From JADJLQ01 sp038251405 (GTDB lineage Bacteria > Bacteroidota > Bacteroidia > Chitinophagales > Saprospiraceae): a stretch of 64,000 bases of DNA. Position 1 is the stretch's first letter; every line of letters begins with the position of its first letter. A program made the position numbers and the translations under genes. Of the stretch, positions 28,801-35,951 are shown one piece after another. The notes below the pieces were generated by a model. That model saw only the letters and a program-made list of their open reading frames with translations, was not told the origin of the DNA and did no database searches. Location of the stretch: NCBI GenBank assembly GCA_038251405.1, contig JBBSBH010000007.1, forward strand, positions 1 to 64,000, written 5' to 3'.

Positions 28801-29380
28801 TAATGGGCCGCTTTCCTATTTTACGATTCCAATACCCGACCTCAGAGCATTCTATGGTGATTCTAAAGGATTCATACCTTCATATATCGATCTGCGCGAT
28901 TATAAGAACCAGAAATTTCTTCTTCAATTCAGATGGGGATCAGATAATGCTACCAGCAGTCAAGGCTGGTTTATTGATGATCTTGAAATCATGGATATGG
29001 TCAATTACAACAGTCATGTCTGTGTAAGTTTCAATGGTAACCAATCCGTTTGTGCAGAGGCGCCAGCAAAGGGGACTATAGTAGAGTCTGACCTTGGTGT
29101 AGCCAGTAAAGATGCTCCATTACTTCCATTAGCGTTTTCAGTAGCACCTAATCCTGCAAATGAATACATCCATATAAGAGTACAATTGCCCCAGGCCATG
29201 GATCTTACTGGAAATATATTCTCCATAGACGGAAGACAATTAAAGTCTTTTAAGCTAAAGAAACAAACTGAAGCCATAAAAGCTAAAATAGATACAGACC
29301 AATTACCAGCAGGTATGTATATTATCACACTTACCGGGGGAAGATATAGCGGCCAGCAGAAATTTGTGGTAGAACATTAA
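25898..29380 (+). CDS. Secreted M36 (fungalysin-like) metalloprotease with PA domain and T9SS sorting domain
   Basis: An 1160-residue exported zinc protease. A signal peptide (ends DGHTQ) and an N-terminal propeptide (about residues 25-200, FTP/PepSY-like) precede the catalytic domain. The zinc site is HEYGH (about residues 564-568), with the third ligand expected in HALGEIW about 80 residues later. A protease-associated (PA) domain (GKIAVIDRGDCFF..., about residues 467-530) is inserted in the catalytic region before the zinc site, as is common in Bacteroidota M36 enzymes. After it come a DUF11-like domain, a beta-rich domain (about residues 870-1040) and a type A sorting domain (VAPNPANEYIHI ... 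LPAGMYIITL). RidA follows after 14 bp. Confidence 0.93.
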   Translation: MNIIKKSIFLSLISVFTIYDGHTQESIVKIKELITQKWALAHFPLNDISNFQITDQYTDENTGITYVYAQEYAGNIPIENAIANFAFKNNKAVVANLSPWVNNISEKLISASQVISASDAAITAIILSTGKSFLRSKPQIKIKISENHVLFEKPEQILDDVPAELVYKIDEHQKLILYWKVGVHDSSGKYWENFVNASSGNIDVRKNQTLACVSGHIHASKNYQPSLPFTQLVPQFRVWPIPLSAPNDGNPQLVSDPADKTASASGWNNDGTTPFKITKGNNVHAFSDPDSNYVSANDEPIGGDNLVFDYSYDPSGTIDKNKNAAIVNLFYMNNIMHDFSYYYGFDEKAGNFQKKNFTSSGKGNDWVIALGQYGYNNSRIRNNADFLPLPDGSNGRMRMFIWNVTGEKLLKIIDPVSIATDLETGSADFAPTIGTIPTKGKVAIVSDGSNTPTLGCKTLTNAAEVSGKIAVIDRGDCFFHQKACFAQAAGAIAVIIINFENAPNNMSGLSPAPCSVTIPVISVSSADGDIIRKNASTITLSIQKPLTNSNLERDGSFDNGVIAHEYGHGISTRLTGGPSNSGCLGNDEQMGEGWSDFMTLVTTAKPGATGNGLQGIGTYPIQQTTTDRGIRKYPYTTNFAVNGQTYESIFTTDTPHALGEIWTLMLWDLYWKMVAKYGWDADLYKGTGGNNKAIKLVFEGMRLQPCSPGFTDGRNAILAADKLLYNGDNQCLIWQAFAARGLGYSASQGSSNDRTDGIQAFDLPPTCIETVKVAKQMTPNIKAGDDITVTISVRNDTKVAAKNVIINDSIPDNCNFKTNSGSVDFQRDGNLLVYSLPADLLPGDTISFSYKLESSKTKHSTTFFIDSMENTEFDYDILSFEGSGIWELTDVLAHSGKKSWFVPDLGNDNDQILNPLKYFDISTLKQPVMRFFHKYKTQNVYDGGMVRLTSDVGKTYQDLGKNIFRNGYNGPLSYFTIPIPDLRAFYGDSKGFIPSYIDLRDYKNQKFLLQFRWGSDNATSSQGWFIDDLEIMDMVNYNSHVCVSFNGNQSVCAEAPAKGTIVESDLGVASKDAPLLPLAFSVAPNPANEYIHIRVQLPQAMDLTGNIFSIDGRQLKSFKLKKQTEAIKAKIDTDQLPAGMYIITLTGGRYSGQQKFVVEH

Positions 29381-29394
29381 TTTAAAATCTGAGA

Positions 29395-29769
29395 ATGCAA
29401 TTTATTTTTCCGGATGATCGGGAAGCACCGAAAGGACATTATTCACCGGCAGTGATACATGGAAATACTATATATGTTTCAGGTCAATTGCCTATTGATG
29501 CAACGGGCCAGGTTCAATCAGGGAGTATAGAAGATCAGGTTAATTTATGTATGCGCAACCTGGAAAATGTTTTGATGGCAGCCAATAGTGATCTGCGTCA
29601 TACTTTAAAAATCAATATTTATCTTACCGATATCGAGCTTTGGGGGAGGGTAAATACAGCATACCAAAAAATATTGGGCGATCACCGACCAGCCCGTGCC
29701 ATAATCCCTTGTCATGAATTGCACTATGGCTGTCTCCTAGAAATAGATTGTATAGCCACTGTGAAATAA
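29395..29769 (+). CDS. RidA family reactive-imine deaminase
   Basis: A 124-residue YjgF/YER057c/UK114 protein. RidA proteins hydrolyse the reactive enamine/imine intermediates released by PLP-dependent dehydratases, protecting other PLP enzymes. The catalytic Arg is Arg101 in RPARAI, with the family ending CLLEIDCIATVK supplying the conserved Glu. The N-terminus GHYSPAVIHGNTIYVSGQLPID is also typical. It is 14 bp after the M36 protease gene and 33 bp before a threonine/serine dehydratase gene, whose product would generate its substrate, so the pairing makes biochemical sense. Confidence 0.93.
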   Translation: MQFIFPDDREAPKGHYSPAVIHGNTIYVSGQLPIDATGQVQSGSIEDQVNLCMRNLENVLMAANSDLRHTLKINIYLTDIELWGRVNTAYQKILGDHRPARAIIPCHELHYGCLLEIDCIATVK

Positions 29770-29802
29770 ATCTGTAAATTTCGTTTTTAAAAAAAAATAC
29801 TA

Positions 29803-30753
29803 ATGCCCGGAATAAGCAAGCAAGATATCGTAGAGGCACATGACCGAATCAAGCCCTATATTCACAACACCCCTATCTTTACCTCTCAAAGTTTAAATCA
29901 CATTGCTGGTTGCGAATTATTTTTTAAATGCGAAAATTTTCAAAAAATAGGAGCCTTTAAAATAAGAGGCGGGATGAATGCTGCTCTTTCACTATCAGCT
30001 ACAGATCTAAAAAAAGGATTGTGCACACATTCATCAGGCAATCATGCTCAAGCCATCGCACTAGCTGCCAGGACACTGGGCACAAAGGCATATATAGTAA
30101 TGCCCGAAAACTCACCATCAGTGAAAGTAAATGCGGTAAGAGAATATGGTGCAGAAATAACTTTTTGTATAAATACACAAGAAGAGCGGGAGCGCGCCCT
30201 GAACAAAATTGCCGAAGCTACTGGTGCACATTTTATTCATCCATTTGACAATGATCACGTAATTACCGGCCAGGCCACTTGCGCTAAAGAATTCATAGAG
30301 GAAAACGATAGCCTGGATATAGTAATGGCGCCTGTTGGAGGTGGTGGATTACTTGCTGGCACCAGCCTTGCCACACACTATTTTTTGCCTGCTGCCATCG
30401 TAATAGCGGGTGAGCCAGAAGGCGCCGCTGATGCGGTCCTAAGTTTTCAATCAGGAAAAGTAGAGCGAGCTCCATATGTAAAAACGATTGCAGATGGCTT
30501 GCAAACAACATTAAGTATCCGCACATTAGGTATCATCAAAGAGCATGTAAAAAATATCTTAGTTGTTGGTGAAGAAGATATCAAGTCTGCTTTAAAATTG
30601 GTTTATGAAAGAACCAAAATGATTATAGAACCAAGTAGTGCGGTACCTATAGCTGCTGTCCTTGCTCATAAAGAATACTTTAGTGGGCAAAAAGTGGGAA
30701 TAATTATTACCGGCGGGAATGTAGATCTGAAGCGGGTAAGTGAATGGTTCTAA
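29803..30753 (+). CDS. Threonine/serine dehydratase-like PLP enzyme
   Basis: A 316-residue fold-type II PLP enzyme. The Schiff-base lysine is Lys53 in GAFKIRGGMNA, and HSSGNHAQAIALAA binds the substrate carboxylate. The glycine loop PVGGGGLLAG binds the cofactor phosphate, and IIITGGNVD closes the domain. The chain ends there, without the regulatory ACT domain of biosynthetic IlvA, so it resembles catabolic threonine dehydratase or serine racemase. It converts Thr or Ser to a keto acid through an enamine that the RidA protein encoded just upstream would hydrolyse. It converges on the TolC-like gene with 3 bp between stop codons. Confidence 0.92.
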   Translation: MPGISKQDIVEAHDRIKPYIHNTPIFTSQSLNHIAGCELFFKCENFQKIGAFKIRGGMNAALSLSATDLKKGLCTHSSGNHAQAIALAARTLGTKAYIVMPENSPSVKVNAVREYGAEITFCINTQEERERALNKIAEATGAHFIHPFDNDHVITGQATCAKEFIEENDSLDIVMAPVGGGGLLAGTSLATHYFLPAAIVIAGEPEGAADAVLSFQSGKVERAPYVKTIADGLQTTLSIRTLGIIKEHVKNILVVGEEDIKSALKLVYERTKMIIEPSSAVPIAAVLAHKEYFSGQKVGIIITGGNVDLKRVSEWF

Positions 30754-30756
30754 TTA

Positions 30757-32082
30757 CTATTCTATGTTTGAATAAAATTCCAGTACCTTTTTTCTGAATA
30801 CCCATTCATACTTTGAAGTCGTAAGCAGGTTTAGCGCACGAGCCAGATTATTTTTAGCGAGAATGTATTCCACCGTAGAATTAGTGGTACCATTATTAAA
30901 TCTCGTCTCGGCAATTCTAAAAGATTCCTGAAAAGAATTTACCTGTGATTCGGCCAACTTATACTTTTGCTGGGCCCCATCAAATAAAAATTTTGCTTCT
31001 TCTACTTGCTGTTGAATTGTGTTCCTGGCAAGGTCCGTATTTGCTTTTGCCCGATCGATGGCAATCTCCGATTTTTTAATCTGCGATTTTATACGATACC
31101 CATCGATGATAGGTACATTCAAAGAAAGCAAAGTGGAGTAATTAATATTATTAGATAGTTGCTTTGGATAATTTACTTTTTCACCGTTCAATCTATAGGC
31201 GCTGGAATAATTAGAACCAAGATTAAAAGATATACCTAACTGTGGATATTGTTGAGCTTTAGCGGCAGCCAATCCGAGTTCGGCGCTTTTAATCTCAAGT
31301 TCGCGGTATTTTACCATGGGGTGTTGACTCAACGCATCATTTAATTTTGTCATATTAACACCTTCTATACCAATGTTCAGGTTGGAATCGTCAGTAATAT
31401 CAAATGTTTCTTCGTAGGGAATATTCATTAGTTGACAAAGAGCCAATTTAGAAGCTTTTACTTCCTGTTTAGCACTGAATGTATTTAATTGATCTAAGGC
31501 ATATTGCCCTTGCAAATCTGTCAATTGACTGGGTATAATAGCTCCTTGAGCGTCTAAACTCCTTAACCTGGTTACCTGATCAGTCGTGGTGCCTTCCTGC
31601 AGTTCAGCTCTGGTGGTAAGTTCTTTGTAATTTAATATTTGCATATAAGCGACAGTAACTCTCAGTTTTAAATTTGCTTCCTCATTCTTTACTGACCATC
31701 TGTTAGCTTCTTCAGCAAATTGAAAGCTTTTCAAATTATTGTTCAGTTGGTTAGCTTGCCATAAGGGCAAATAAGCATTGCCTGAAAATCCACCCCTGGT
31801 AATCTGTTCATTTATAAATCCATTTGTTGAAGGGTCAATACTCCTTCCAAAATTGAGGCCATGGCCTACACCAGCAGAGGCCGAAGGGAGCTTAAAAGCC
31901 TTTGCACGACTTACATCCACTTGAGATTCTCTATGTGCCAGATCAGTGAGATATAAGACATTGCTATTTTTCAGCGCAATGGCGATGCATTGATCTAAAG
32001 AATATGGATTCTGGGATTTACTTACATTAAAAACAAGTAAAAAAATTACAATCAAATTAGTTTTCATCATCAAAAATTTCAT
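30757..32082 (-). CDS. TolC family outer-membrane efflux protein
   Basis: A 441-residue outer-membrane factor with a signal peptide (LIVIFLLVFNVSKSQ). The family start YSLDQCIAIALKNS follows, then two long helical repeats of the TolC barrel-tunnel: AKAFKLPSASAGVG in the first half and AAKAQQYPQLGISFNLGSNYS in the second. NTIQQQVEEAKF and RIAETRFNNGTTNSTVEYILAKNNL lie in the last helices. It is the third gene of a minus-strand operon after an FtsX-type permease and its ATPase, and provides the outer-membrane exit. Two further in-frame ATGs (32070, 32067) are possible starts. Confidence 0.93.
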   Translation of the reverse strand: MKFLMMKTNLIVIFLLVFNVSKSQNPYSLDQCIAIALKNSNVLYLTDLAHRESQVDVSRAKAFKLPSASAGVGHGLNFGRSIDPSTNGFINEQITRGGFSGNAYLPLWQANQLNNNLKSFQFAEEANRWSVKNEEANLKLRVTVAYMQILNYKELTTRAELQEGTTTDQVTRLRSLDAQGAIIPSQLTDLQGQYALDQLNTFSAKQEVKASKLALCQLMNIPYEETFDITDDSNLNIGIEGVNMTKLNDALSQHPMVKYRELEIKSAELGLAAAKAQQYPQLGISFNLGSNYSSAYRLNGEKVNYPKQLSNNINYSTLLSLNVPIIDGYRIKSQIKKSEIAIDRAKANTDLARNTIQQQVEEAKFLFDGAQQKYKLAESQVNSFQESFRIAETRFNNGTTNSTVEYILAKNNLARALNLLTTSKYEWVFRKKVLEFYSNIE

Positions 32083-32094
32083 ACGTTTTATGCA

Positions 32095-32757
32095 TTAATT
32101 ATTTAATCTACCATCTAGTAATTCTACTATTCTGGATCCGTAAGTAGCATTTTTTTCAGAATGTGTCACTTGTATGATAGTTACACCTTGCTGATTAAGT
32201 TCTTTAAAAATCTGCATAATTTCCTCTCCTTGTTTGCTATTCAGATTTCCGGTTGGTTCATCGGCTAGAATCAATTTGGGTTTAGCTATTAATGCTCTGG
32301 CAACACCTACTAATTGTTGCTGGCCACCACTCAATTGATTAGGGAATAAATCCTTTTTCCCTACAATATTAAATCGATCCAGCATATCTGCTACCAATGC
32401 CTTTCTTTCACTGCCTTTCACATCCTGGTATAATAATGGAGTCTCAATATTTTCATAAACGGTAAGCTCATCGATTAAATGATAAGCCTGAAATACGAAA
32501 CCTATATACTGTTTATAGAGTTGAGTGCGTTGTTTTTCCTTCATTTTATGTACTTCTTCATGAAGAAACTTATACTCACCTTCATCAAAATTATCTAGCA
32601 TTCCAATTACGTTGAGCAAGGTAGTCTTGCCTGACCCGGAAGGGCCCATTATGGAAATGAACTCACCCTCCTGTATCGACAATGAAAGATCACGCAGAAG
32701 AAAATTTCTAGCACCTCCCACATTCACCCATTTAAAAATATTTTTTAAGTCTATCAT
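32095..32757 (-). CDS. MacB/LolD-type ABC transporter ATPase (operon A)
   Basis: A 220-residue cytoplasmic ATPase that drives an FtsX-type permease. Walker A is GPSGSGKTT (about residues 39-47), the Q-loop region is FVFQAYHLIDELT, the signature is LSGGQQQLVGVARAL, Walker B is LILADEPTGNL and the H-loop is QVTHSE. The usual Arg after QQQ in the signature helix is Leu and the following Ala is Gly, a difference from the paralogue at 59156. The gene is 12 bp upstream of the TolC gene and 60 bp downstream of the permease gene. Confidence 0.94.
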   Translation of the reverse strand: MIDLKNIFKWVNVGGARNFLLRDLSLSIQEGEFISIMGPSGSGKTTLLNVIGMLDNFDEGEYKFLHEEVHKMKEKQRTQLYKQYIGFVFQAYHLIDELTVYENIETPLLYQDVKGSERKALVADMLDRFNIVGKKDLFPNQLSGGQQQLVGVARALIAKPKLILADEPTGNLNSKQGEEIMQIFKELNQQGVTIIQVTHSEKNATYGSRIVELLDGRLNN

Positions 32758-32817
32758 TTTAATTATTTACAATTTTCAATATTAATTAATTAATTCTTTC
32801 ATCTCCTGATTTTTGAT

Positions 32818-35187
32818 TTAATTCGCTTTCAATACTGCTGCCGGTTTCATTCTATCTACTTGCCAAATCTTAATTGCCGCAATAGTACAGACCAGCACAC
32901 ATATAGTGATCAAGGTATTCATCACGGTATTCATATTTATTCCAATATTGATTCTAAATATCAAGTCCATTAATAATTTTGTTAAGGACATGCCCGCAAA
33001 AATGCCTAAACAGGAGGCGATAATAAAAATGATTAAATATGATTTGTGAATTACAATAGTAATATCTTTTAGCGATGCCCCTACCACTTTTCGAATGGCG
33101 ATCTCTCTTGTTTTCTTCAATATCGTAAGTGAAATAAGGGCAAACATACCCGTACAGGTTAGGAGCATGGAAATAATTGAAAACCAAAGAAATATTTTAG
33201 CAATACTCTCATTTACTCGTTGTGCTTCAGTAGCCAATTCATTTTGGTAAAACGCGTTAAAAGGTCGTAAAGGATACAAGCCGGTCCAGCTAGCTTTTAA
33301 TTGATCCATGACTGAACCTAATTTATTGGATTGCGCCTTTACAATCAAATGCGTGTAAGCGTCATCTGTAGTTTTAGTGAACACCATGGGGTTTGATCTG
33401 TTAAAAAAATTTCTCATTAGTGGTTTTACAGTGCCAATAATAGTATAAGACATAGTGTCTATATGAATTTGTTTGTTCACGGTTTCATCCACTTTCCAAT
33501 TAAAAAGATTACAAATGTCTTCTGTTACAATGATGCTTTTATTTACATCAGCATCATTTTGATCTTGAAACCCATTGCCATGAGTTAACGCTAAGCCCAT
33601 GACATCAAAATATCGATCTCCTACTGAAAGAAATTCTATTTCTTTTTTTCTATCACCGACTTCTAATTGTTTGTCCCGCCAGCTAAAACCTATCTGGCTT
33701 ACAGATCCACAAGTGGATTCCACGGAATTTAAATTTTTTACAGCTTCATTGAAAGCAGTGAACTCCTCAGGTTTTAATCGTACACCTACAATATTATTTT
33801 GATTAAAGCCAAAATTAAAATCTTGCTGAAATTTTGCATTCCTTGCAAAACCAAATCCAGCGGTGACTGTAATAAAGGCAATGGTGATTTGAAGGCCCAA
33901 TAAAAGTTTCGAAAATAAATTGTTTCCTCCATAATTTAAACCTCCTCTGAAAATTTGACTGGCATTAAACCGGCTGATATATAATGCTGGATACAGGCCA
34001 GCCAAAATAGAAACCCCTAGTATGATTCCTATTAAAAATTTTATTAATGTGAAATCATGCAAATAATTTGCTTCTAGTTTTATCCCTTCAAACATAGAAC
34101 TGAATGTAGGTAACCACCACATATTAAATAAGATGGATAATAAGACTGCCAAAAAAGTAATCAGCAAGCATCCTGCCAATTGTTGGATAATTAATTGAAG
34201 TTTATTGCCCCCCATTACTTTTCTTACCCCCATTTCCTTCAATCGCTGATTGGCCTGGGCAACTGTGGTATTGGCAAAATTGAGACAGGATGAGAGGAGT
34301 ATTAATATAGCAAGGACCAGAGGTCCGTATATTCCAGAGTTTCCTGGTCTTTGAAATAGAGCATTATTCTGGATATCATCTTCATGGTCTGCCATTTTGG
34401 AGATGGGCTCGAAATAAAATCGACTAATCTTAAGTTCACTCCGGGCTGCATTTTGCAATGCCACGTATTTATTAAAATCAGTCTCTAACCTGGATGCATC
34501 TTGTTCATTCTTCAATTTCAGAAACACGGCATCAGCCAAATACTTCCAATCATTGGCAGCAAGCTTAGACCCATCTGTTAATTGATAATTTTCAAAGTTT
34601 AGAAGAATTCCGAAATTCAAAGAAGAATTAATGGGGACATCTTTTAATACCCCATTTACCTGGAAAAGTTTTTGATTTGGTTCTCCGGCAAAAAGCATTA
34701 GATTTTTGCCCAATGCATTTACATTTCCAAAATACTTTTTAGCTACCGATTCAGTTATTACTACTCCTGAGAGGCTAGTCAGATCATTAGACCCATAGAG
34801 CAACGGAAAATTAAAAAAATCAAAAAAGGCAGGGTCTGTATAAGTGATCTTGTCTGAAAAAGGTTCCTCCTGAGATCCCTTTATGGTAATGTATCTATTC
34901 TCGAATCGTACAGATTGAGTTACAGAAGCAAAATCTTGCTTCGCAAATAAAGCCACTGGAAGGGGACAATATCCATTCTTAACATCACCTCCATCGTTTT
35001 GAGTAATTACTCTGAAAATATGGGTTTGATCCTTATGAAAGTTATCAAAACTAGTACCATGTCTATAGTCTTGAAAAGCCCATACGATAGCCGTAATCCC
35101 AATTCCTAAACCCAATACATTGATTATGGTATACATTTTCCTCGCGGCAAGCTGGCGAATGATGGTTTTAAACTGGTTGAAGAACAT
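32818..35187 (-). CDS. FtsX/MacB-type ABC transporter permease (operon A)
   Basis: A 789-residue membrane protein with the duplicated layout MacB periplasmic core, FtsX domain, second periplasmic core, second FtsX domain. An N-terminal helix (MYTIINVLGLGIGITAIVWA) is followed by a large periplasmic loop. Helices around VLAILILLSSCLNFANTTVAQ and AQRLKEMGVRKVMGG-type coupling sequence come next, and the second half repeats the pattern with EIAIRKVVGAS. It is mechanically linked to the ATPase and exports or extracts substrates across the envelope. It is the first gene of operon A and is preceded by the sigma-54-like promoter at 35225-35241. Confidence 0.93.
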   Translation of the reverse strand: MFFNQFKTIIRQLAARKMYTIINVLGLGIGITAIVWAFQDYRHGTSFDNFHKDQTHIFRVITQNDGGDVKNGYCPLPVALFAKQDFASVTQSVRFENRYITIKGSQEEPFSDKITYTDPAFFDFFNFPLLYGSNDLTSLSGVVITESVAKKYFGNVNALGKNLMLFAGEPNQKLFQVNGVLKDVPINSSLNFGILLNFENYQLTDGSKLAANDWKYLADAVFLKLKNEQDASRLETDFNKYVALQNAARSELKISRFYFEPISKMADHEDDIQNNALFQRPGNSGIYGPLVLAILILLSSCLNFANTTVAQANQRLKEMGVRKVMGGNKLQLIIQQLAGCLLITFLAVLLSILFNMWWLPTFSSMFEGIKLEANYLHDFTLIKFLIGIILGVSILAGLYPALYISRFNASQIFRGGLNYGGNNLFSKLLLGLQITIAFITVTAGFGFARNAKFQQDFNFGFNQNNIVGVRLKPEEFTAFNEAVKNLNSVESTCGSVSQIGFSWRDKQLEVGDRKKEIEFLSVGDRYFDVMGLALTHGNGFQDQNDADVNKSIIVTEDICNLFNWKVDETVNKQIHIDTMSYTIIGTVKPLMRNFFNRSNPMVFTKTTDDAYTHLIVKAQSNKLGSVMDQLKASWTGLYPLRPFNAFYQNELATEAQRVNESIAKIFLWFSIISMLLTCTGMFALISLTILKKTREIAIRKVVGASLKDITIVIHKSYLIIFIIASCLGIFAGMSLTKLLMDLIFRINIGINMNTVMNTLITICVLVCTIAAIKIWQVDRMKPAAVLKAN

Positions 35188-35224
35188 TGGTGAATGGTTT
35201 ATTTAAAAAGATATTCAATACTTT

Positions 35225-35241
35225 GATAAAACAACGTGCCA
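35225..35241 (-). promoter_or_regulatory. Sigma-54-like promoter of efflux operon A
   Basis: Read on the minus strand, TGGCACG (35241-35235) is a perfect -24 element. It is followed by TTGT (35234-35231) and TTTATC (35230-35225), where a TTGCA-type -12 element is expected. The -24 half is strong and the -12 half weak. It lies about 40 bp before the permease ATG. The same TGGCACG-N4-TTT arrangement is found before efflux operon B at 57456. Confidence 0.5.
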
Positions 35242-35294
35242 TAAATACAAGTCATTGAATATCTATCATTTAAGGGGCAACTAAATCATCCTGG

Positions 35295-35323
35295 GTGTTC
35301 GGTTTTGATACAACTATGTACGG
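35295..35323 (-). promoter_or_regulatory. Candidate activator site (UAS) of efflux operon A
   Basis: The plus strand reads GTGTTCGGTTTTGATACAA at 35295-35313, matching at 18 of 19 positions the reverse complement of 57383-57401 upstream of operon B. A second half-site, TGTACG, begins 21 bp after the first TGTTCG (35296, 35317), the same period as in operon B. The site is 54 bp from the TGGCACG element. An NtrC-type enhancer site is the natural reading. Confidence 0.55.
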
Positions 35324-35452
35324 TTATTGATCACGCGAATTTACTTTAGATATCATGCGAAAATAATTTAAGGGCCTTTAATGGTTATTTTTAACATCAT
35401 GTTTATAGCTTATGAAAGAAGAAAATTCGTAATGGTTTATGAGGGATAAAAT

Positions 35453-35854
35453 ATGAGATTTAATAAAATTCTGATGGCCGCATTTATTTTTACAGCTTGT
35501 AATAAGACAAGCCTTGATCAGCATGATATAGTAAATAGTTTGATTTCCCGAATCTCCGGGTTATCGAAATTGGATATTCAATATGACTACTTTATTGAAG
35601 ATTTTATATTGCAAAATGAGCACGATCAGCTATCTGTTTCATCGGTGATAGTACTTGATAAAAAAGAAATCGAATTACTATCCGCTAATTTCAAAAAAAT
35701 GCGAAGAAATGCCGATCGTCCCGGTTATGGCAAATATCCTTCAGGCTGGGAATATTATGCTCGTCCAAATGATCGTGAACAATACAAAATGATCATTGAT
35801 ACCTTTACCAATCAATTGAAGATTTCACATGAGATATATTTTGGACTCCCATGA
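35453..35854 (+). CDS. Hypothetical small lipoprotein
   Basis: A 133-residue protein of unknown function. The N-terminus MRFNKILMAAFIFTAC is a short signal peptide with a lipobox ending at Cys16, so a lipid-anchored periplasmic or outer-membrane location is predicted. The mature part is polar and rich in Asp, Tyr and Lys. It has no recognisable motif beyond an aromatic stretch (GYGKYPSGWEYYARP). It lies alone between efflux operon A and the GH31 gene. Confidence 0.7.
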   Translation: MRFNKILMAAFIFTACNKTSLDQHDIVNSLISRISGLSKLDIQYDYFIEDFILQNEHDQLSVSSVIVLDKKEIELLSANFKKMRRNADRPGYGKYPSGWEYYARPNDREQYKMIIDTFTNQLKISHEIYFGLP

Positions 35855-35951
35855 GACCCCTCTACCTATTTCTAAAGCTTGATTATCAGTTTACTAGTTA
35901 TTTCAAAGCTGTTTAGATTTAGCTAATTTGGTGCTTTAAATCAGAGTAGCC

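Noticed and set aside
32818..35187. Operon A permease as part of a lipoprotein-release (LolCDE) system
   Set aside because: The 789-residue duplicated MacB-like layout and the linked TolC point to efflux and not to lipoprotein release.
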